Shown: positions 1 to 12,135 of the stretch, one piece after another
Position numbering within the stretch: the stretch's first letter is position 1
Layout: each line of letters starts with the position of its first letter
Assembly: GCA_021186555.1 (NCBI GenBank)
Contig: JAJKFL010000039.1
Coordinates: 22,148,733 to 22,212,732, forward strand
From: Reticulitermes speratus
Lineage: Eukaryota; Arthropoda; Insecta; Blattodea; Rhinotermitidae
Reading direction: 5' to 3'
Length of the DNA stretch: 64,000 nt
The notes under the pieces: generated by a model
Told to the model about the DNA's origin: nothing
Seen by the model: only the letters and a program-made list of their open reading frames with translations
Database searches by the model: none
Position numbers and translations under genes: made by a program

Positions 1-305
1 CTCTCAAAGATCCATTTTAATGTTATCCAGCCATTTAAGCCTATGTCTCCCAGTTGGTCTTTTTCTCTCAGTTTCCCTGAGCTACCTTCAGTAAACATCC
101 CTCATTTCCCCATAAATTCTGCATGTACTGTCCTGTCTCATCCTCGAGTTAATCATGGAAACCTTATTAGACGAGCAGAACAAACTATGAAGCTCCTCAT
201 TGTGCATTTTCTCTAGCCTTGTTAAATCCCCTCTTTTAGGTCCAAGTATTCTCCTCAGCACTTTGCTTTCAAACATTCTTGTTCTTCTCTCACAATGGAA
301 AACCA
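1..305 (-). mobile_element. Non-LTR retrotransposon reverse-transcriptase tail, decayed
   Basis: The minus strand encodes a stretch with RRTRMFESKVLRRILGPKR followed by HNEELHSLFCSSN and, after frame breaks, a GRPRxRW-DNIKMDL-like end. This matches the C-terminal region after the reverse-transcriptase domain of common insect non-LTR elements, as I remember the family. No complete domain remains and the fragment runs off the left edge. Related fragments lie at 2757-2960 and 30175-30480. Confidence 0.7.
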
Positions 306-442
306 AATTTCACACCCATGTACATATGTCTAGTAAGATTTGAGAAATTATTAAACTTTGTTCTATGGTAAATATTCTGAAGTGTGCCACTTGTTATACA
401 GAAAGAAGAGAGGAGATGGGAGGGAAGAAAGAGAAAGAAGAC

Positions 443-560
443 AGAGTGGCGTTGACCACCCATACCCATCTAGTGCCAGGGTTAAAGAAAGAGTAGAGCT
501 ATACCTCTACTCCCTCTCTGGGCCTTCATGGCCTGTTCTAGGGAGAACTTTACCTTTTAA
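443..560 (+). mobile_element. SINE family A, 3' part only
   Basis: Carries the family A tail: GTTGACCACCCAT, then TAAAGAAAGAGTAGAGCTATACCTCTACTCCC and GGGCCTTCATGGCCTG in close succession. The tRNA-like head is absent, as in 5'-truncated SINE copies. It is antisense to DUS1L. Confidence 0.75.
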
Positions 561-699
561 AGGAAGAACTGGGATAAAAAAAACGTGAAAATTCATACAA
601 ATTCTTACACACATTTCCACCATCACCAAATTACGATATGAAGGGCATGTCCCAAAAAGAACACCACCATACAGAGACCCTCTGCATGCCAAAGGTTGA

Positions 700-895
700 T
701 ACGTGTACCATGGCTCAGACTGAGCTCTCAGCCTGTCACTGTGGATGTCAGGTTTCATTCCAAGCCAGTACATGTGGGATTTGTGGTGGAGAGAGAGGTA
801 GTGGGACAGGTTTTTTCTTGGTACTTTATTCTTTCCCTGTCAGTATCATCCCACCAGTGCTCCATAGTCATATTTCATTAACTACCACAAATGCT
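700..895 (+). mobile_element. SINE family B (tRNA-derived)
   Basis: The head has an A-box-like ATGGCTCAGACTGAG and a degenerate B box (GGTTTCATTCC). It is followed by the family B body CATGTGGGATTTGTGGTGGA and GTGGGACAGG. Other copies are at 20990-21230 (plus) and 35878-36070 (minus). Confidence 0.75.
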
Positions 896-1322
896 ATGTA
901 GTGTTAACAAGTGATAGCAACATTAAATAAAATGCTTCTCCACCCCTCCCCCTCTCCCATGGTATCACATCCTCAAGGTCTATCAAAGGTACAGTTTAAA
1001 ATTTTTCCTATCCAAAATCTGGAACTTCTGCATAAAAACACCACATTTGTGCTTTAAACCTTGGTGTTAAAGTCAAGCCTGAGTTTAAATTTGCAGCAGT
1101 GAATGTCATAATATTATTTTTGGTAGGAAGTTAGATGACATGAGGGAGGAGTGGTCTCTGGCAGCATGTTGTTCGTAACAAGTTTTATAAAATCAGATGG
1201 CTGGTTCAAAAGATGTGTACGTGATAATACCACAAGCCCAAACCTAACATCAAACATGATAGCACTATATCTGTCAGGCCTTCACAAAATGTCTGAGGTC
1301 AGTGAAGCGGCAGCAGCAGTAC

Positions 1323-4300
1323 CTGACAGCTCTGATATGTTCCCAGCTGGCAAGGCCTGTGACAGGTCCCTTTTGCTCCTTGGTTCTTCCATGAACAGTC
1401 AACATCTGGCAACCTGCTGCTTCTAGCATGCGAGCATACTCCACTGTATGCCCAATGTCTTCATACACACGTATCTTGCATGTGACAGGAATTGATAATT
1501 CTCGATGCAAAGTGCTCACTATAACAACAAAACAAAAAACTATCAGCCGGAATTAGTTCCACTACAGGGCTCTGACTGTGCTGTTAATACATAATAAAAT
1601 ATGAACTGTTCTATGGAATATTACATAATCACTAAAACTGGCTACCTAGATGGTAAAAAAAACTTTGTTGAAATTTGAGTTATTCCTCACATGCCACCTG
1701 AAGATTAAATATCATGAAAAAAAAACCAGCACTGGGCCTTATCCCACATTACTTCAATGCAATACACCCCCTCTCATATTAGCTCTCTTTTATTCTTTTT
1801 AATATTATTATCCTGTGTCAAAGACCAAAACGGGAGAGGCTCCCTAACTACAGTTTTCTAGGCATTTTAATCTCCCCTACACATGCTACTTCCCGGGTGT
1901 AAAGCGGCCGGAGCGTGAAGTTAACCACTCACCTCTATTTAGTGCTGAGGTTAAGAGTGAATGAAGCTATACCTCTACTCTTCCTGTAAATCTTCATGGT
2001 GTTGACAAGGACAGCTTTACTTTACTTACCTAGACATGCTACAGTACAGGCCATCTCATCGTCCTTAATATAATCACCCGAATAAAATCAAGTGCTGAAT
2101 AAAGAACTTGTTCTACACAGGATAATACAATAATTTATTAACTAACTCCATGGAATGGAGCCCTCTTTGAGAAGCTAACAGTCACTCAGCTAGTCAGGAA
2201 ATTCCCCACCTTATACGGAACACAAACGTTCACCACAGCCTGCCACTCCTACCATGAACCAGATACCAGATGAATTCACTCCACATCCTCATATCCCATT
2301 TATTTAAGACATGTTTTAATACCAGCCTCTCAGGTGGTACCTTCCCTTCAGGCTTTCCTACTAACATTGTGTACACATTTTTCATCTCTCCCTTTCATGC
2401 TACTTGCCACATCAATCTCATGCTCTTTTTCATCACTGCAATACAGGGGTTCTCAAACGTTTTGCTGGCATACCACTAAATGAAATGTAACAATTTCACT
2501 GCATCACCAATATTTTTTTAAATTTTAAATAAAAAAGCTGAAATTGGAAAGACTGGCTGACAGCGACGAGGAGTTATATAATGTTGTCAGCAATGCTACA
2601 TATTAGCAAATATATGTGGCTAGTATTTCATTTATTTTTTTTTATTTTTATCGTCTTTTATATTTTGATTTTTTGTTAAGGCCACATACCAGTAAACAAT
2701 AGTTGGCATACCAGTAGTGGTATATGTACCACAGTTTGAGAAACCATGCTCTAATATCATTCACTAAAGAAAACAAACCACAACTCATCATTTGTATTTA
2801 TCTATATCCTACTGGTACTTGCACTTCCTTAAGTCCACATATTTTCCTCAGAACCGTGTTCTCAAGCATCCTTAATCTATGTTCTTGCCTGAGAGTAACA
2901 AAACAATTTTCATGCCCATACAAACAAGGTGTAAAACTACAGATCCATATACTTTAAACTCTACATTTTTTATATGTGACAGAAGAGAAAAGATCATAAA
3001 CTATATTTAATCCGATGTATATTCTCTTGCACATCATAATACAACAAACAAAAACTAAATTTCATATTAATTAACTCTGCCTGATGTGTTTCAAACCGTC
3101 ACATTCATCTTCTGGGTCCATACACCATCATACCCTATTACAGTTCACACATTATTGTAATAAACACAAATGCACACAATCACAACCAGGATAGCGACTA
3201 GGCTACAGGATGTAATTATTTCCTAAACAAATACATTTTTTAAAAATCCTTCCTCCATCATATTTTAAAAATTACTTTCATAATTTAGTACAGATGGTTC
3301 AAAACAATCTGGCAAAAAAGAGCTGTACCATTATGAAGAGTTACAAATCAAATCCCATTCAGAGATGCCGTTTTTGTAGTGAATTAATTGCCACTTTAGC
3401 AATGAGAACATAGCATGATTTCTTTCAGCTTTATCATGTTATGTAACTCTTTTGATTTAATTAGCTGGTTGACTGGATGGTTGGTTGGTAAGTCCAACTG
3501 TTGGTCAATCAATCAATCAATCAATAAAGCAATCAACCAACCACCCAATGGACCCTGAAGACTGCATCACAGCAGGACCCTACTAACAGCTAACCTTACA
3601 ATAAATCATGCATCTAATTAGTACTTACCCATATCTGTCAGCAGAGGCCAATCATCCTGCAGGAAAGCCCCGTAGTGTCCCCTACGTGCAATTGCTTGTG
3701 GACATCCCAAGTTTATATCAATTGCATCACAATAAGGCTCGGCTAAAAGGGCTGCTTCAAGCAAAACTTGTGCATCATTAGCACAAAACTGAAAGCAGAA
3801 TACAAACATGTAAGAATCAAATGGTTTCTGCCGACAGATATGCTACATTATTGGACATACACCGCTCCTGGATATAATGCCGTCGTTTATACCATGGGTC
3901 TTTCCTGTTCCCTGTGCCTTTGAATGAGATTCTGAGAAAAATATAAGTCGATCCGTAGTGTGAGAACGTATCTGTTAATTTATTTAATGGTCAATGGCAA
4001 ACATTAATAAAAGATGGAAAGATTAGGGCTATGTATTTACCAAAAAATACCACAGCGTTAATCCAGCCCCTTGATCAAGGAATAGTTTATAGTTTTAAGG
4101 TAAAGTACATCGGTTTCCTTTTGATTGTTAAAAAATACCAAATGTGCAGCTACATTTATCGTGCTCAATAGTGTAAAATTAGAAGAGTTTTTAGACCATT
4201 AGAGAATCACTGAATTAGAGAATAATTGTAGCTGTAGGTTATAGCGCGGTTGTCTTATAATGCAGGTCGGATCCCTACCCCGCAAACCCACTTTATAACT

Positions 4301-5087
4301 GAGGAGTGGTGTGTTTTACAAATCTGATGTACTGTCACTTATCTCCAATATAATTTTGTATGTTCTTTGTAAAAAGTGCATGAAGTAAATGGAGAGAGGG
4401 GTAGTTATATACATATGTCTGAAACTACTAATTGGATTTTATGACATTTGGTACTTGGGGTCTACACAGTAAAAGTTGTTGGGAAAATTTGATTTTGGTT
4501 TGTACTGGCCCAGTGCAATCTCCACTTTATGTGACGTTTAAGTTTAGCTTTACCGACTCTCTCAGTAGAGACAAAGAGAGAAAAATCTATCATGACATAT
4601 AGATCTCAGTAAGATCTGCAAGAAGTATAACCTTCATTTGAAACATCTTTCAGCATAGTGATTCCGTTACAGTATACATAATTATGACTCTATAGTATGG
4701 TACATGTAATATCATTAGCTTTACAACAGTTTTGCATCTGAAATATTGCATCAATAACTGCAGTCAAAATAAAACACAACTGCTTAGCAAATCTGTGCAT
4801 GCGATTCTGTTGCAAACATTTTTTGTTACTGTTTGTCTAATTGTGTAAGAGTTGCATACCTGCACAATAAGTGGTCTGTCTTCAACACAAGAAACCAGAG
4901 CCTCTTTGCGGTATTTTGGATCTCGGATGAACACAGAGCTGTGGAGCATGGGGGTGTAACAAAGGTGAGCACCATGGCGTCTGCTTAGAAGTCTCCAAGC
5001 CAGTTCACTGGCATCTACCATGGGAGCAACCAAGTAGCATGGTGAACCCAGCACATCTCTCCAGAACTGCATTCCCAGCACACAAGG
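1323..5087 (-). CDS. DUS1L: tRNA-dihydrouridine(16/17) synthase 1-like, N-terminal exons (partial)
   Basis: Flavoenzyme of the Dus family that reduces uridine to dihydrouridine in the tRNA D-loop using FMN and NADPH. Three exons are visible: 4860-5087 (phase 0 out), 3629-3788 (phase 1 out) and 1323-1518 (phase 2 out), each with AG/GT borders. They encode the start of the TIM barrel: [20 protein letters not shown] (FMN site), [44 protein letters not shown] with the catalytic cysteine, then CKIRVYED and [13 protein letters not shown]. The remaining barrel and the tRNA-binding C-terminus lie beyond the left edge. The first visible exon is open upstream to an acceptor AG at 5088-5089, and its PCVLGMQFW aligns with the PKLQGFEFW I recall after Met1 of vertebrate DUS1L. 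The start Met may therefore sit in an unseen upstream exon; the first in-exon ATG is at 5070-5072. Family assignment is secure. Confidence 0.95.
1885..2035 (+). mobile_element. SINE family A, 3' part
   Basis: Contains TAAAGCGGCCGGAGCGTG, TTAGTGCTGAGGTTAAGAG and GAAGCTATACCTCTACTC, the ordered blocks of the family A tail. It lies antisense in the DUS1L intron between exons 1323-1518 and 3629-3788. Confidence 0.75.
2444..2748. mobile_element. hAT-type non-autonomous element (MITE)
   Basis: Starts CAGGGGTTCTCAAAC and ends with the inverted GTTTGAGAAACC. A second inverted block is internal (GGCATACCACTA / TAGTGGTATATG). The flanks CTGCAATA and CTCTAATA match at 6 of 8 positions, fitting an aged 8-bp hAT target duplication. 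No coding capacity is visible. Confidence 0.65.
2757..2960 (-). mobile_element. Non-LTR reverse-transcriptase fragment
   Basis: One minus-strand frame reads [21 protein letters not shown], the same post-RT motif as at 1-305. The fragment is short and flanked by stops. Confidence 0.6.
3505..3534. repeat. (CAAT)n microsatellite
   Basis: Short tetranucleotide run in a DUS1L intron. The rest of 2961-3628 and 3789-4859 is AT-rich intron. There I see only a weak tRNA-like relic near 4225-4300 and no exon. Confidence 0.8.
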
Positions 5088-5499
5088 CTACAACATGCAC
5101 ACATGTAAACAATAACATGTTCCTTAGATAAGCAATTTCCAAACTGAGATTTAACATCACTTTCATCTGGTGTCTAATAATATGTCACACTTGCTGGGCC
5201 ACAGATAAAAAAAATGACCCCTACAATGAATATGCAAATCTTAATCACAATGGTTTGTGTCACAGATACAGCGAGTATTTACTTCTAAAATCAAGGGGCA
5301 TCTTATGCATGACTTTTGAGAACAAAGAGTTGGGGAAGCTACTGAAACTAAGGGAGCTGAAGTATGCAACAGAGCACTTGGGACAGTTACATTATGAAGT
5401 GCTTCAGAACAACTTAATAATTTGTAATTATTCTCCTTTACCTTGAAGTTTGTTTGGACTTTTCACACACTTCTGTCTGTGCTGTGCTTACTAGTGCCA

Positions 5500-5770
5500 T
5501 GGTACCTCAGTCAGTATAACTAGGGTACAGGCTGGACAACCGAGGGGCAGGATATTGTTCTCTCTCCAAAGTGTCCAGACCAGCTCTGGGGTTCTCCCAG
5601 CGTCCTATTTCAATGGGTGCCTGGGGCTCTTTCCCCCGCGGGCGGGCGGGTGGGTATGCGTGTGTTTGTGTGTGTGTGTGGAGGGGTGTGACCACTCGCC
5701 TCCATCTCTGTCTAGTGCTAAGGTTAAGACGAATGGAGCTACATCTCGACTCACTCATATACTGTCATAA
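5500..5770 (+). mobile_element. SINE family A, near full length
   Basis: Head with ACCTCAGTCAGTATAACTAG and GGGCAGGATA, a middle with CCAGACCAGCTCTGGGG, and the tail GTGTGACCACTCGCCTCCAT, GCTAAGGTTAAGACGAATGG. It lies upstream of the first visible DUS1L coding exon, where CpG depletion ends. Confidence 0.75.
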
Positions 5771-8216
5771 TGTGGTACATAATTAAGCACAGGGAGAACT
5801 TTAATTAACTGTGATTCTTGGAATTTTTATGGAAAGGAACATCCCTTTGGCACAAAATAAAACGAAGTAAGCCCAACAGACGACACAGCATGTGCAGAAA
5901 ACTGTAATGAGCTACCAGAAAAAATATGAAAGAAAGAATGAAAGAAAGAAAAGAAACACTGAAAGATAGGGACAGATATATGGTGGAAGGAAAGGTAGGA
6001 TGTAAGAAGTAAGACTCATCAAGGGAAATTTAAAAAATGTACTGGCTAAGTACTCGTGTACGAAAAAATTCTTTCTCTTAATTTGGATATGTGTAAACAC
6101 CAAAAAGTCTCGCAAAGTTCCTGTTACCTGAAATCTGTGCAAATCCTACAACACATCGTTAGAAACAAATTTTTCTAGTGTTATCTACCTCTTCTTACTT
6201 CGTTCTGGGTAAATTTGGAAAAAAAGAGAAATTTGTTAAACAAACAGAAGTGTAAGAAAGCCTGTTTGTTTCCACAGCCCCCAGCAGGTTTGCCACAAGC
6301 ATTTTGAACACGAGTGTCCTTACGCTTTGTCCCACGCCATCATGGCACGAGGGACCACAGTCATTCTTCATACGAGACGACAGACAGGCTGTGGGATCAA
6401 TATCACTATTCTTTTTTTTTTTTTTCCGGACCAGGAGTCAAAACTCCGACAAATCCCCTATTATTTTTCTCTTAAAAACAAGAACTTAGAAGCACTAGTG
6501 AAGTAGGCTCACTTTTTATTCTCTTTTGGTAGAGTGGGCCTCTGTCTCTTGTAACGGCAGACACTAAAGCAACTTTGCGAACGCGTCTAAAAGCAGTCGG
6601 TTTTCGGAAATAAGTATTCAAAGTGTATTACGTAATGCCCTCGCCGGGTAAGAAAACGTGCCTTCTGTGCACCTGATACATTTTGCATGTGGGCATAAAA
6701 TGTTAATAATATTTCTTACATATCACACATTCATTTTAATCAAAATGTTTAAAAAAATCTGTACTTTTCCATCAAATTTAATGTCCAGTACACCAAAAAA
6801 TATGAATCCAGTACTTTGGACAGATCACATCCCGACAACACCCTCCCTCTTGATCCTCGGAGTATTTAACGACGCCTTCTGTGTAGCACATTTTACGCAG
6901 AGTGATAATGGTCACGCACAACGAACAGCAACGTGCTTGGTTTGAAAACGGCGTAGTTTGTTTTAAAACAGTGTTCCAGCATGTGCGTGGGGGCCTGAAT
7001 AAGACTACAGAAACTCTACACTGGCGGCGCCTACCGGTTATGTGGCCAAGAATCGAATTTGTAATATTCGGAGTGCAAAGTACATACGTTAGTAGCGTTA
7101 TCAAATACGTATGTACATCAAACTATCTGGTCCCTCCTTGGTATCTCTCAGGTCAAAGACAACTGAAATTCTGTGTGCACTAAACCGAAGCAAAACGTCC
7201 CTAGATATGGGTTCAACAATATCTCAAGATCTCTTAGAATAGTGTTCCACAATTTTTCCAAAAGACCTACGAACCACATCAAAATTCTAGGCGCCAGCAG
7301 GGTAACATGAAACAAGTTCCACAATGAGGGCTCACAAACATCTGGCGCACAAAATTTAGTCGCCCCGGATTCGTACACCCCTGTCTTAGTACATAAATTC
7401 AGACTTTAGCAAATCAGATCCTCTCGGCCGAATGCACGCTCCTTTATTGTGGAATCCATGAACCATCAGGCTCCCTAGAGAGGTACCATGAAGTGTAGGC
7501 GACGTAATTACCAACACCTGTCCATGTGTAACGTGCAAGCTGAAAACATCGTCATGATTTTCGGAACACTTTACCCAACTACATGTCGTCACATCCCGTA
7601 AAGCCATAATGCCACTATTCATTTCATTTACTGTGAATGATAATAATGAGTAGTCTAACTAACAGTCTCCGACACAATCTCACTATTGACCATGTCATAA
7701 TTATCCAACTGTTTAAGAATCTCTCAGAGTTCCGAATTTCATCACAAATTATTCCTCATCGAGGCTTCCACTGATCGAGTTCAGTCCTTTCAGTAATTTT
7801 CATGCCGTATTTATCAAAGATCCAATTTAATACTAACTCCCTACGTTGCATTTCGATGGGATACTGATGTTGAAAGCCGCCTACATTTGAACACGAGTTA
7901 AATTTAATGTCTGTGTTCCAGTGCAACAAAGGCGTGCTGTCACTGCTGCAGTTTGTGCAAATGTTCAGTGCCTTTATTACCACGAGAATTTGTAACAGGT
8001 AGAATTTAAATATGAAACCGCAGACCTTTATTACTCACTGCATTGTATTAATAAATTTATTATTACGGATGGAACAGTAAAATACAACCCACTTACGTAA
8101 CATTTGTATCGTCTCATTTTAATTTCGCGACATGCGTTGACATTAATCTTCACGGGTTTTAATTAGTTTTCATTTATGGCCATCCGGATACACGGTAGAC
8201 TACACTAACGGATTGC
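5771..8216. other. Non-coding interval, probable DUS1L 5' flank, CpG not depleted
   Basis: I find no recognisable gene or repeat here. CpG dinucleotides become frequent from about 6.2 kb (ten in 6541-6660). The DUS1L transcription start and any 5' exon probably lie near 5.9-6.7 kb, but I cannot point to a TSS. A poly-T run is at 6411-6426. Confidence 0.4.
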
Positions 8217-8258
8217 AGTCCTGAAGATGACCGTTTAAAGTCGAAACGTGTCGGATAA
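8217..8258 (+). ncRNA. Hammerhead-ribozyme-like motif, weak stem I
   Basis: CTGAAGA at 8221-8227, one extra T, a 3-bp stem II (GAC/GTC), GAAA at 8243-8246, short stem III CGTG, and a GUC cleavage triplet ending at 8252. The core is complete, but stem I has few pairs. It is probably a relic of a Penelope-like terminal repeat. Confidence 0.5.
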
Positions 8259-8327
8259 CTAAGACATAACTGAAGGTTACGTAGAGATCATTACAGAAGA
8301 CGTTGCTTTCCGTCATTCAAGCATTTT

Positions 8328-8592
8328 TTTTCAATGGTTCAACAGCCCCTTGGGGGCCTAGGCCGCCTCATTTTTCGAGGCTTCACGATCACACACTTTA
8401 GACACGCCACACTCGGTAGGGCTCCTCTGGACGAGGGACCAGCTCGTCGCAGAGACCTCTACCTGACAACACACAACACTCACAAGAGACAGACATCCAT
8501 GCCCCCGGTGGGATTCGAACCCACGATCCTAGTAAGCGAGCGGCCGCAGACCCACGCATTAGACCGCACGGCCACTGGGATCGGCTCAAGCA
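8328..8592 (-). mobile_element. SINE family C (tRNA-derived)
   Basis: On the minus strand, GTGGCCGTGCGGTCTAATGC (A-box region) and GGGTTCGAATCCCACC (canonical B box) are about 45 nt apart. They are followed by a body encoding the spurious peptides LLGSWVRIPPG and SGRGLCDELVPRPEE, and a 3' end with GGCGGCCTAGGCCCCCAAGG and poly-A. I recall this peptide from many predicted cockroach and termite proteins. It is a SINE, not a tRNA gene, because the acceptor stem does not close. Confidence 0.85.
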
Positions 8593-9929
8593 TAATAATA
8601 CCGGAACTTAAAATGTTAAAGTTCAGTAAGAAAGGATTCTGTAATGTAGGTTACGCGAGTCCACTGGACTGAAAGCTGACAAGCCCATTCTCCTCGCATT
8701 TGATCACAAAGAGAGCTGATTCAGGTAATGGCGACTTCCGTTCGAAAAATCCGTGGATCAAACCTGTAAACTGAAGCATTTCATGTCTTTCCCTACCACT
8801 CTACAACACAGCGATTTAATAAAGTCAGATATGAAATTGTTCTTACGCAAAAGTTCGCACAGACGCAAAGCAGTTTTTTCTAAAGTACGAAAATTCATGC
8901 ACTGGCATATAGAATTATTTTGTATACTCAAACTAGCCGTCCTAGGCCCATACAAAATCAATGTGAATGTCTCAAAATGAATACTTCATAACTACAAACG
9001 ACCTGTTCAGAACGTTCGTACACAGCTCCTGTACTTGACCGAAACGTTGGTTAACCAGCTATCAGACTACACGGCGTCACATTTCAGATTACGGCACTCT
9101 TCAAAGTCACAGCTGCAAGAAACTCAAATGTCACAAAAGTAAACCGGTTGTTGATTTGCATCTAGAATTATGTCACGGTAGTCAAAATAATCAATGTTAA
9201 CCGAAACAGAAGACCACAGCAAATACAAATTAATTACATCGATCAACAAGTTTAACATTTTAAAAATATCACTCCGTGTTGAAATACGAAAAGTATTCGA
9301 CTTAAGCGGAGCTTCCAAGGGACGGTATAGGCCTATATCTGTATAGAGGAAAGAAGCAAAGAAGCTAGGGTACACCACCGAACAACTTGTATGAAAAGTT
9401 AAAAAAAAGAAACGCAATACGATTTCTTACTGAGCTAAACAGAACGTGGTGGTATGACAGATGTTTCTGAAATCAGAGACTGTAATGTCACTAGGAACAC
9501 CTGAATATAAAGCGGCAATTCTGTGCATGCTGAAGTCTCCCTACATTACGTAACTGCTTAAATCTGCATGATCGCCTTTTTCCGTCCGTATCTCCTCCAT
9601 GTTTGTATTATGACGTCAAGAGAGTTTGCTCGGCGACGAAAATTTATTGAACTCAAAGCACTTCATCGCACTTGAGAGATACCAAGGGTGTTTCAAGCAT
9701 ACGGTCTTCCAACTCAGCTGCAAACTTAGGCTACCGAGATATTCTATCCTATCGTACTTCCACGTGGCCAGAAAATGTACATTTATGACAAGAGTGGCTG
9801 CAGAATATACTGCATGCTACTTCTGGGAATTACAACTCTGCGAGCGGGCAACTGCAATGACAAAGTAACGTATTTGTAGGAAATTAGTGCGCACCAATTC
9901 GGAAGGTTACACTGACCACACTACTACCC
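8593..9929. other. Intergenic, nothing recognised
   Basis: Mixed sequence with normal CpG and only short chance reading frames. A lone GACCGAAACGTTGG near 9038 resembles the 3' half of the hammerhead repeats but has no 5' half. Confidence 0.4.
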
Positions 9930-10205
9930 AACGTGGGGGTCCAGGATAAGTCAGCATACACACTGGGACTACTGGGTGAACGCCTGGATTTCGATTCCTG
10001 GTAGAGGGACTGGGATTTCTTTCCTCGTTACCGTCCAGACAGGCCCTAGAATCACCGGACCTCCTAGCCAAAGGATACCGAAACCTCTTTTGACGGGCAG
10101 AAAGCGTTGAGAGAGTGAAGCTAACCATTCACAGCCACATAGTGCAGCAATTAAGAACGCGTGGGCGTATACCTCCACTTCCCCGTACGTCTTCTATAAT
10201 AAAAG
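9930..10205 (+). mobile_element. SINE family A, divergent
   Basis: Contains GGATAAGTCAGCATACAC, a B-box-like GGATTTCGATTCCTGG, CCGTCCAGACAGGCCCTAG, and a tail with GAAGCTAACCATTCACAG and CGTATACCTCCACTTCCCC, in the order of the family A blocks. Confidence 0.65.
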
Positions 10206-10427
10206 AGCATTTTCCACTTACTACAGAATATTCTAAGTGGTTGCTCAATCCATTTACAATCCCTCTGCCAGAGAAAGGGTTAAAACAAAACAAGGTGAGG
10301 AAATGGGCCTATTTGACATTTCAACAGTTGCCATTTTGAAAGATTTCCAAGCTTAGCAGTGAAACAGTCGAAGATCCAAGTCATCTGGAATGTGACGCCG
10401 TCGTTGGGTGAGCTGTTCCAGATGCTT

Positions 10428-10570
10428 GGAAGAATCACAGTGCCTTCATCTTCCGGTCAAGCAGCATTTTCTTGGACTGCCTGATTCTGAAGATGACAGC
10501 ACCACACCCAAGAAGACCTGAATCTTAAGCAACACCACGGTCAAGACCCCAAATCCCGCACAGTAAGCAG
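10428..10570 (-). mobile_element. Dispersed repeat (family R2)
   Basis: Shares ordered blocks (GAATCACAGTGCC, GGTCAAGCAGC, TTCTTGGA, TGAAGATGACAGC, AAGACC, CAAATCCC) with 47098-47285. The minus strand reads GFGVLTVVLLKIQVF, close to the RFEVITAVNIKF of the copy at 44129-44365. These are recurrent peptides of an uncharacterised insect repeat. Confidence 0.6.
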
Positions 10571-11620
10571 TTACTTCCATCTGCATCTGTATATCCACAC
10601 CCACGGAACTCACTGTACGCGGCAACAAACACCAAATACTGCAGTAGGCTTAATGCAGGACACGGATGAGCACATAGCTTTTATACAGTGTACTGAACGT
10701 GAATTCCAACAGCAAGGAAACACGTCCACCGCATTCAGTAAGTCCAATATGACATTTTGTCCTTTCTTAAATCGGAATTTGATTGATCTGGACGCTTTAG
10801 TTACAGGCCTAAGCCTCCAAGTCGTGCTATAATTAAAAAACAGCTATTTTAAAAATATGTTAATGTCAGGATTCCGCAAAATAAATTTATCGCTGAAAGG
10901 GGGCAGGGGTGGGGTCCGTTGGACTAAGAAATTTGAAAAACAAACGACAGTGTTTCTCCTATTGTTCAACCAATTAACTGAAGCAATGAACGTTTATAAA
11001 TGTTTTGGTTTCAGTGTAGGTATTTCAGTTACAAGGACGGTGCATGGTGAAGCCAGTGGCGACCAGGGGGTGCGAGAGGGCGGGGGGACGAGAGAAACAA
11101 AATTGTTCCACCAACATTCCTCATCCCCCAGACCGCGCATTTCAAGGAAGAGTTTGATCAAACCCTCATATCTCGCTCGGGTCATGTATGTATGTCTGCT
11201 TCATTCCGCCCAATCCTGTGCTATGTTGGTCTTATACAGCATATCCCATTGGACGTATATCCGACAAAACGTGTCCTGTAGGGCGGCCAAAAAAAATTCA
11301 TCAGAGTTAATTTAAAATCGGTAGCCTATAATCCGTGAAAACAAACATAAGAATAATCTTTAAATTAATTCTTACGCTACGTTAAAACGCTCTGACAACT
11401 GCAGATGTTATATAGCATAAAATCCGATACACGATTCTAACGTATGCTAAATGTCTCATTGAGAACCAGGCCGTTAAAAAACACAAGAAACAAGACGCGG
11501 TTACCTATGTTTTAAACGTGGAAACATGGCGAGCACATAGTGCAGGAGTAGCTGTCAATAACGCAAGTCAAAAGAGAAACTGGAAATGTCAACGAAAAAG
11601 TAATTAAATAATTTCTTTAC
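10571..11620. other. Intergenic, nothing recognised
   Basis: A 152-codon plus-strand reading frame at 10857-11315 has no domain, repeat or hydrophobic pattern I recognise and no splice context. I treat it as chance. Confidence 0.35.
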
Positions 11621-11624
11621 ATAA

Positions 11625-11735
11625 GAAGTCCTTTCCCGGGGGTAAAGTGGTCGGGGCGTGGCGTTGACCACCCACCCCATCTAGCGCAGAGATTAACAGA
11701 AGAGTACAACTGTACCTCTACTACCTCTCTGGGCG
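11625..11735 (+). mobile_element. SINE family A, 3' part
   Basis: GGTAAAGTGGTCGGGGCGTG, TTGACCACCCACCCCATCTA and CAACTGTACCTCTACTACC. It abuts the head of another SINE at 11739. Confidence 0.7.
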
Positions 11736-11738
11736 GGT

Positions 11739-11862
11739 CCACCGTGGCACAGCGGTAACGAGCTAGCCTCTCGCCGCTGTGGTCCGGGTTCGCGTCCCAG
11801 CTAGGGTACAGCCTATAAACGGTTCACTAGCACATCCCAAAACACAGGAAAAATGCATTGTT
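11739..11862 (+). mobile_element. tRNA-like SINE head
   Basis: ACCGTGGCACAGCGGTAACG (A box) and CCGGGTTCGCGTCCCAGC (B box) are spaced as in a tRNA promoter. Downstream sequence differs from family A and ends in a short A-rich stretch. Confidence 0.65.
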
Positions 11863-11863
11863 T

Positions 11864-12135
11864 ATGGGCCGGGATAACTCAGTCGGTATAGCGACTCGTT
11901 AGGGGCTGGACGGTCCGGGGATCGAATCCCAGTGGGGGCGAGATTTTTCGCACACGTGCAGACCGGCCCTGGGGCCTACCCCGCCTCCTGTACAATAAGT
12001 ACGGGGTCTCTTTCTCGGCGGTAAAGCGGCCGGGGCGTGGCATTGACCACCCATCCCCATTCAGCGCTGAGGTTAAAGAAAGTGTAGAGCTATATCTCCA
12101 CTCCCCCTCTGGGCCTTCATGGCCTGTTATAAGAT
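11864..12135 (+). mobile_element. SINE family A, full-length reference copy
   Basis: The best-preserved copy. Head GGGATAACTCAGTCGGTATA, B box GGGGATCGAATCCCAG, middle GCAGACCGGCCCTGGGG, then GGTAAAGCGGCCGGGGCGTG, TTGACCACCCATCCCCAT, GCGCTGAGGTTAAAGAAAG and GGGCCTTCATGGCCTG. I used it to recognise the other family A copies. Confidence 0.85.

Noticed and set aside
8500-8590. tRNA gene on the minus strand
   Set aside because: The B box is perfect, but it continues into the family C SINE body and lacks a closing acceptor stem.
9028-9060. Hammerhead motif around GACCGAAACGTTGG
   Set aside because: The 5' half has no CUGANGA core; only the GAAAC half is present.
10857-11315. 152-codon plus-strand open reading frame
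   Set aside because: No recognisable motif, biased composition or splice context. The low stop frequency is compatible with chance in a GC-richer patch.
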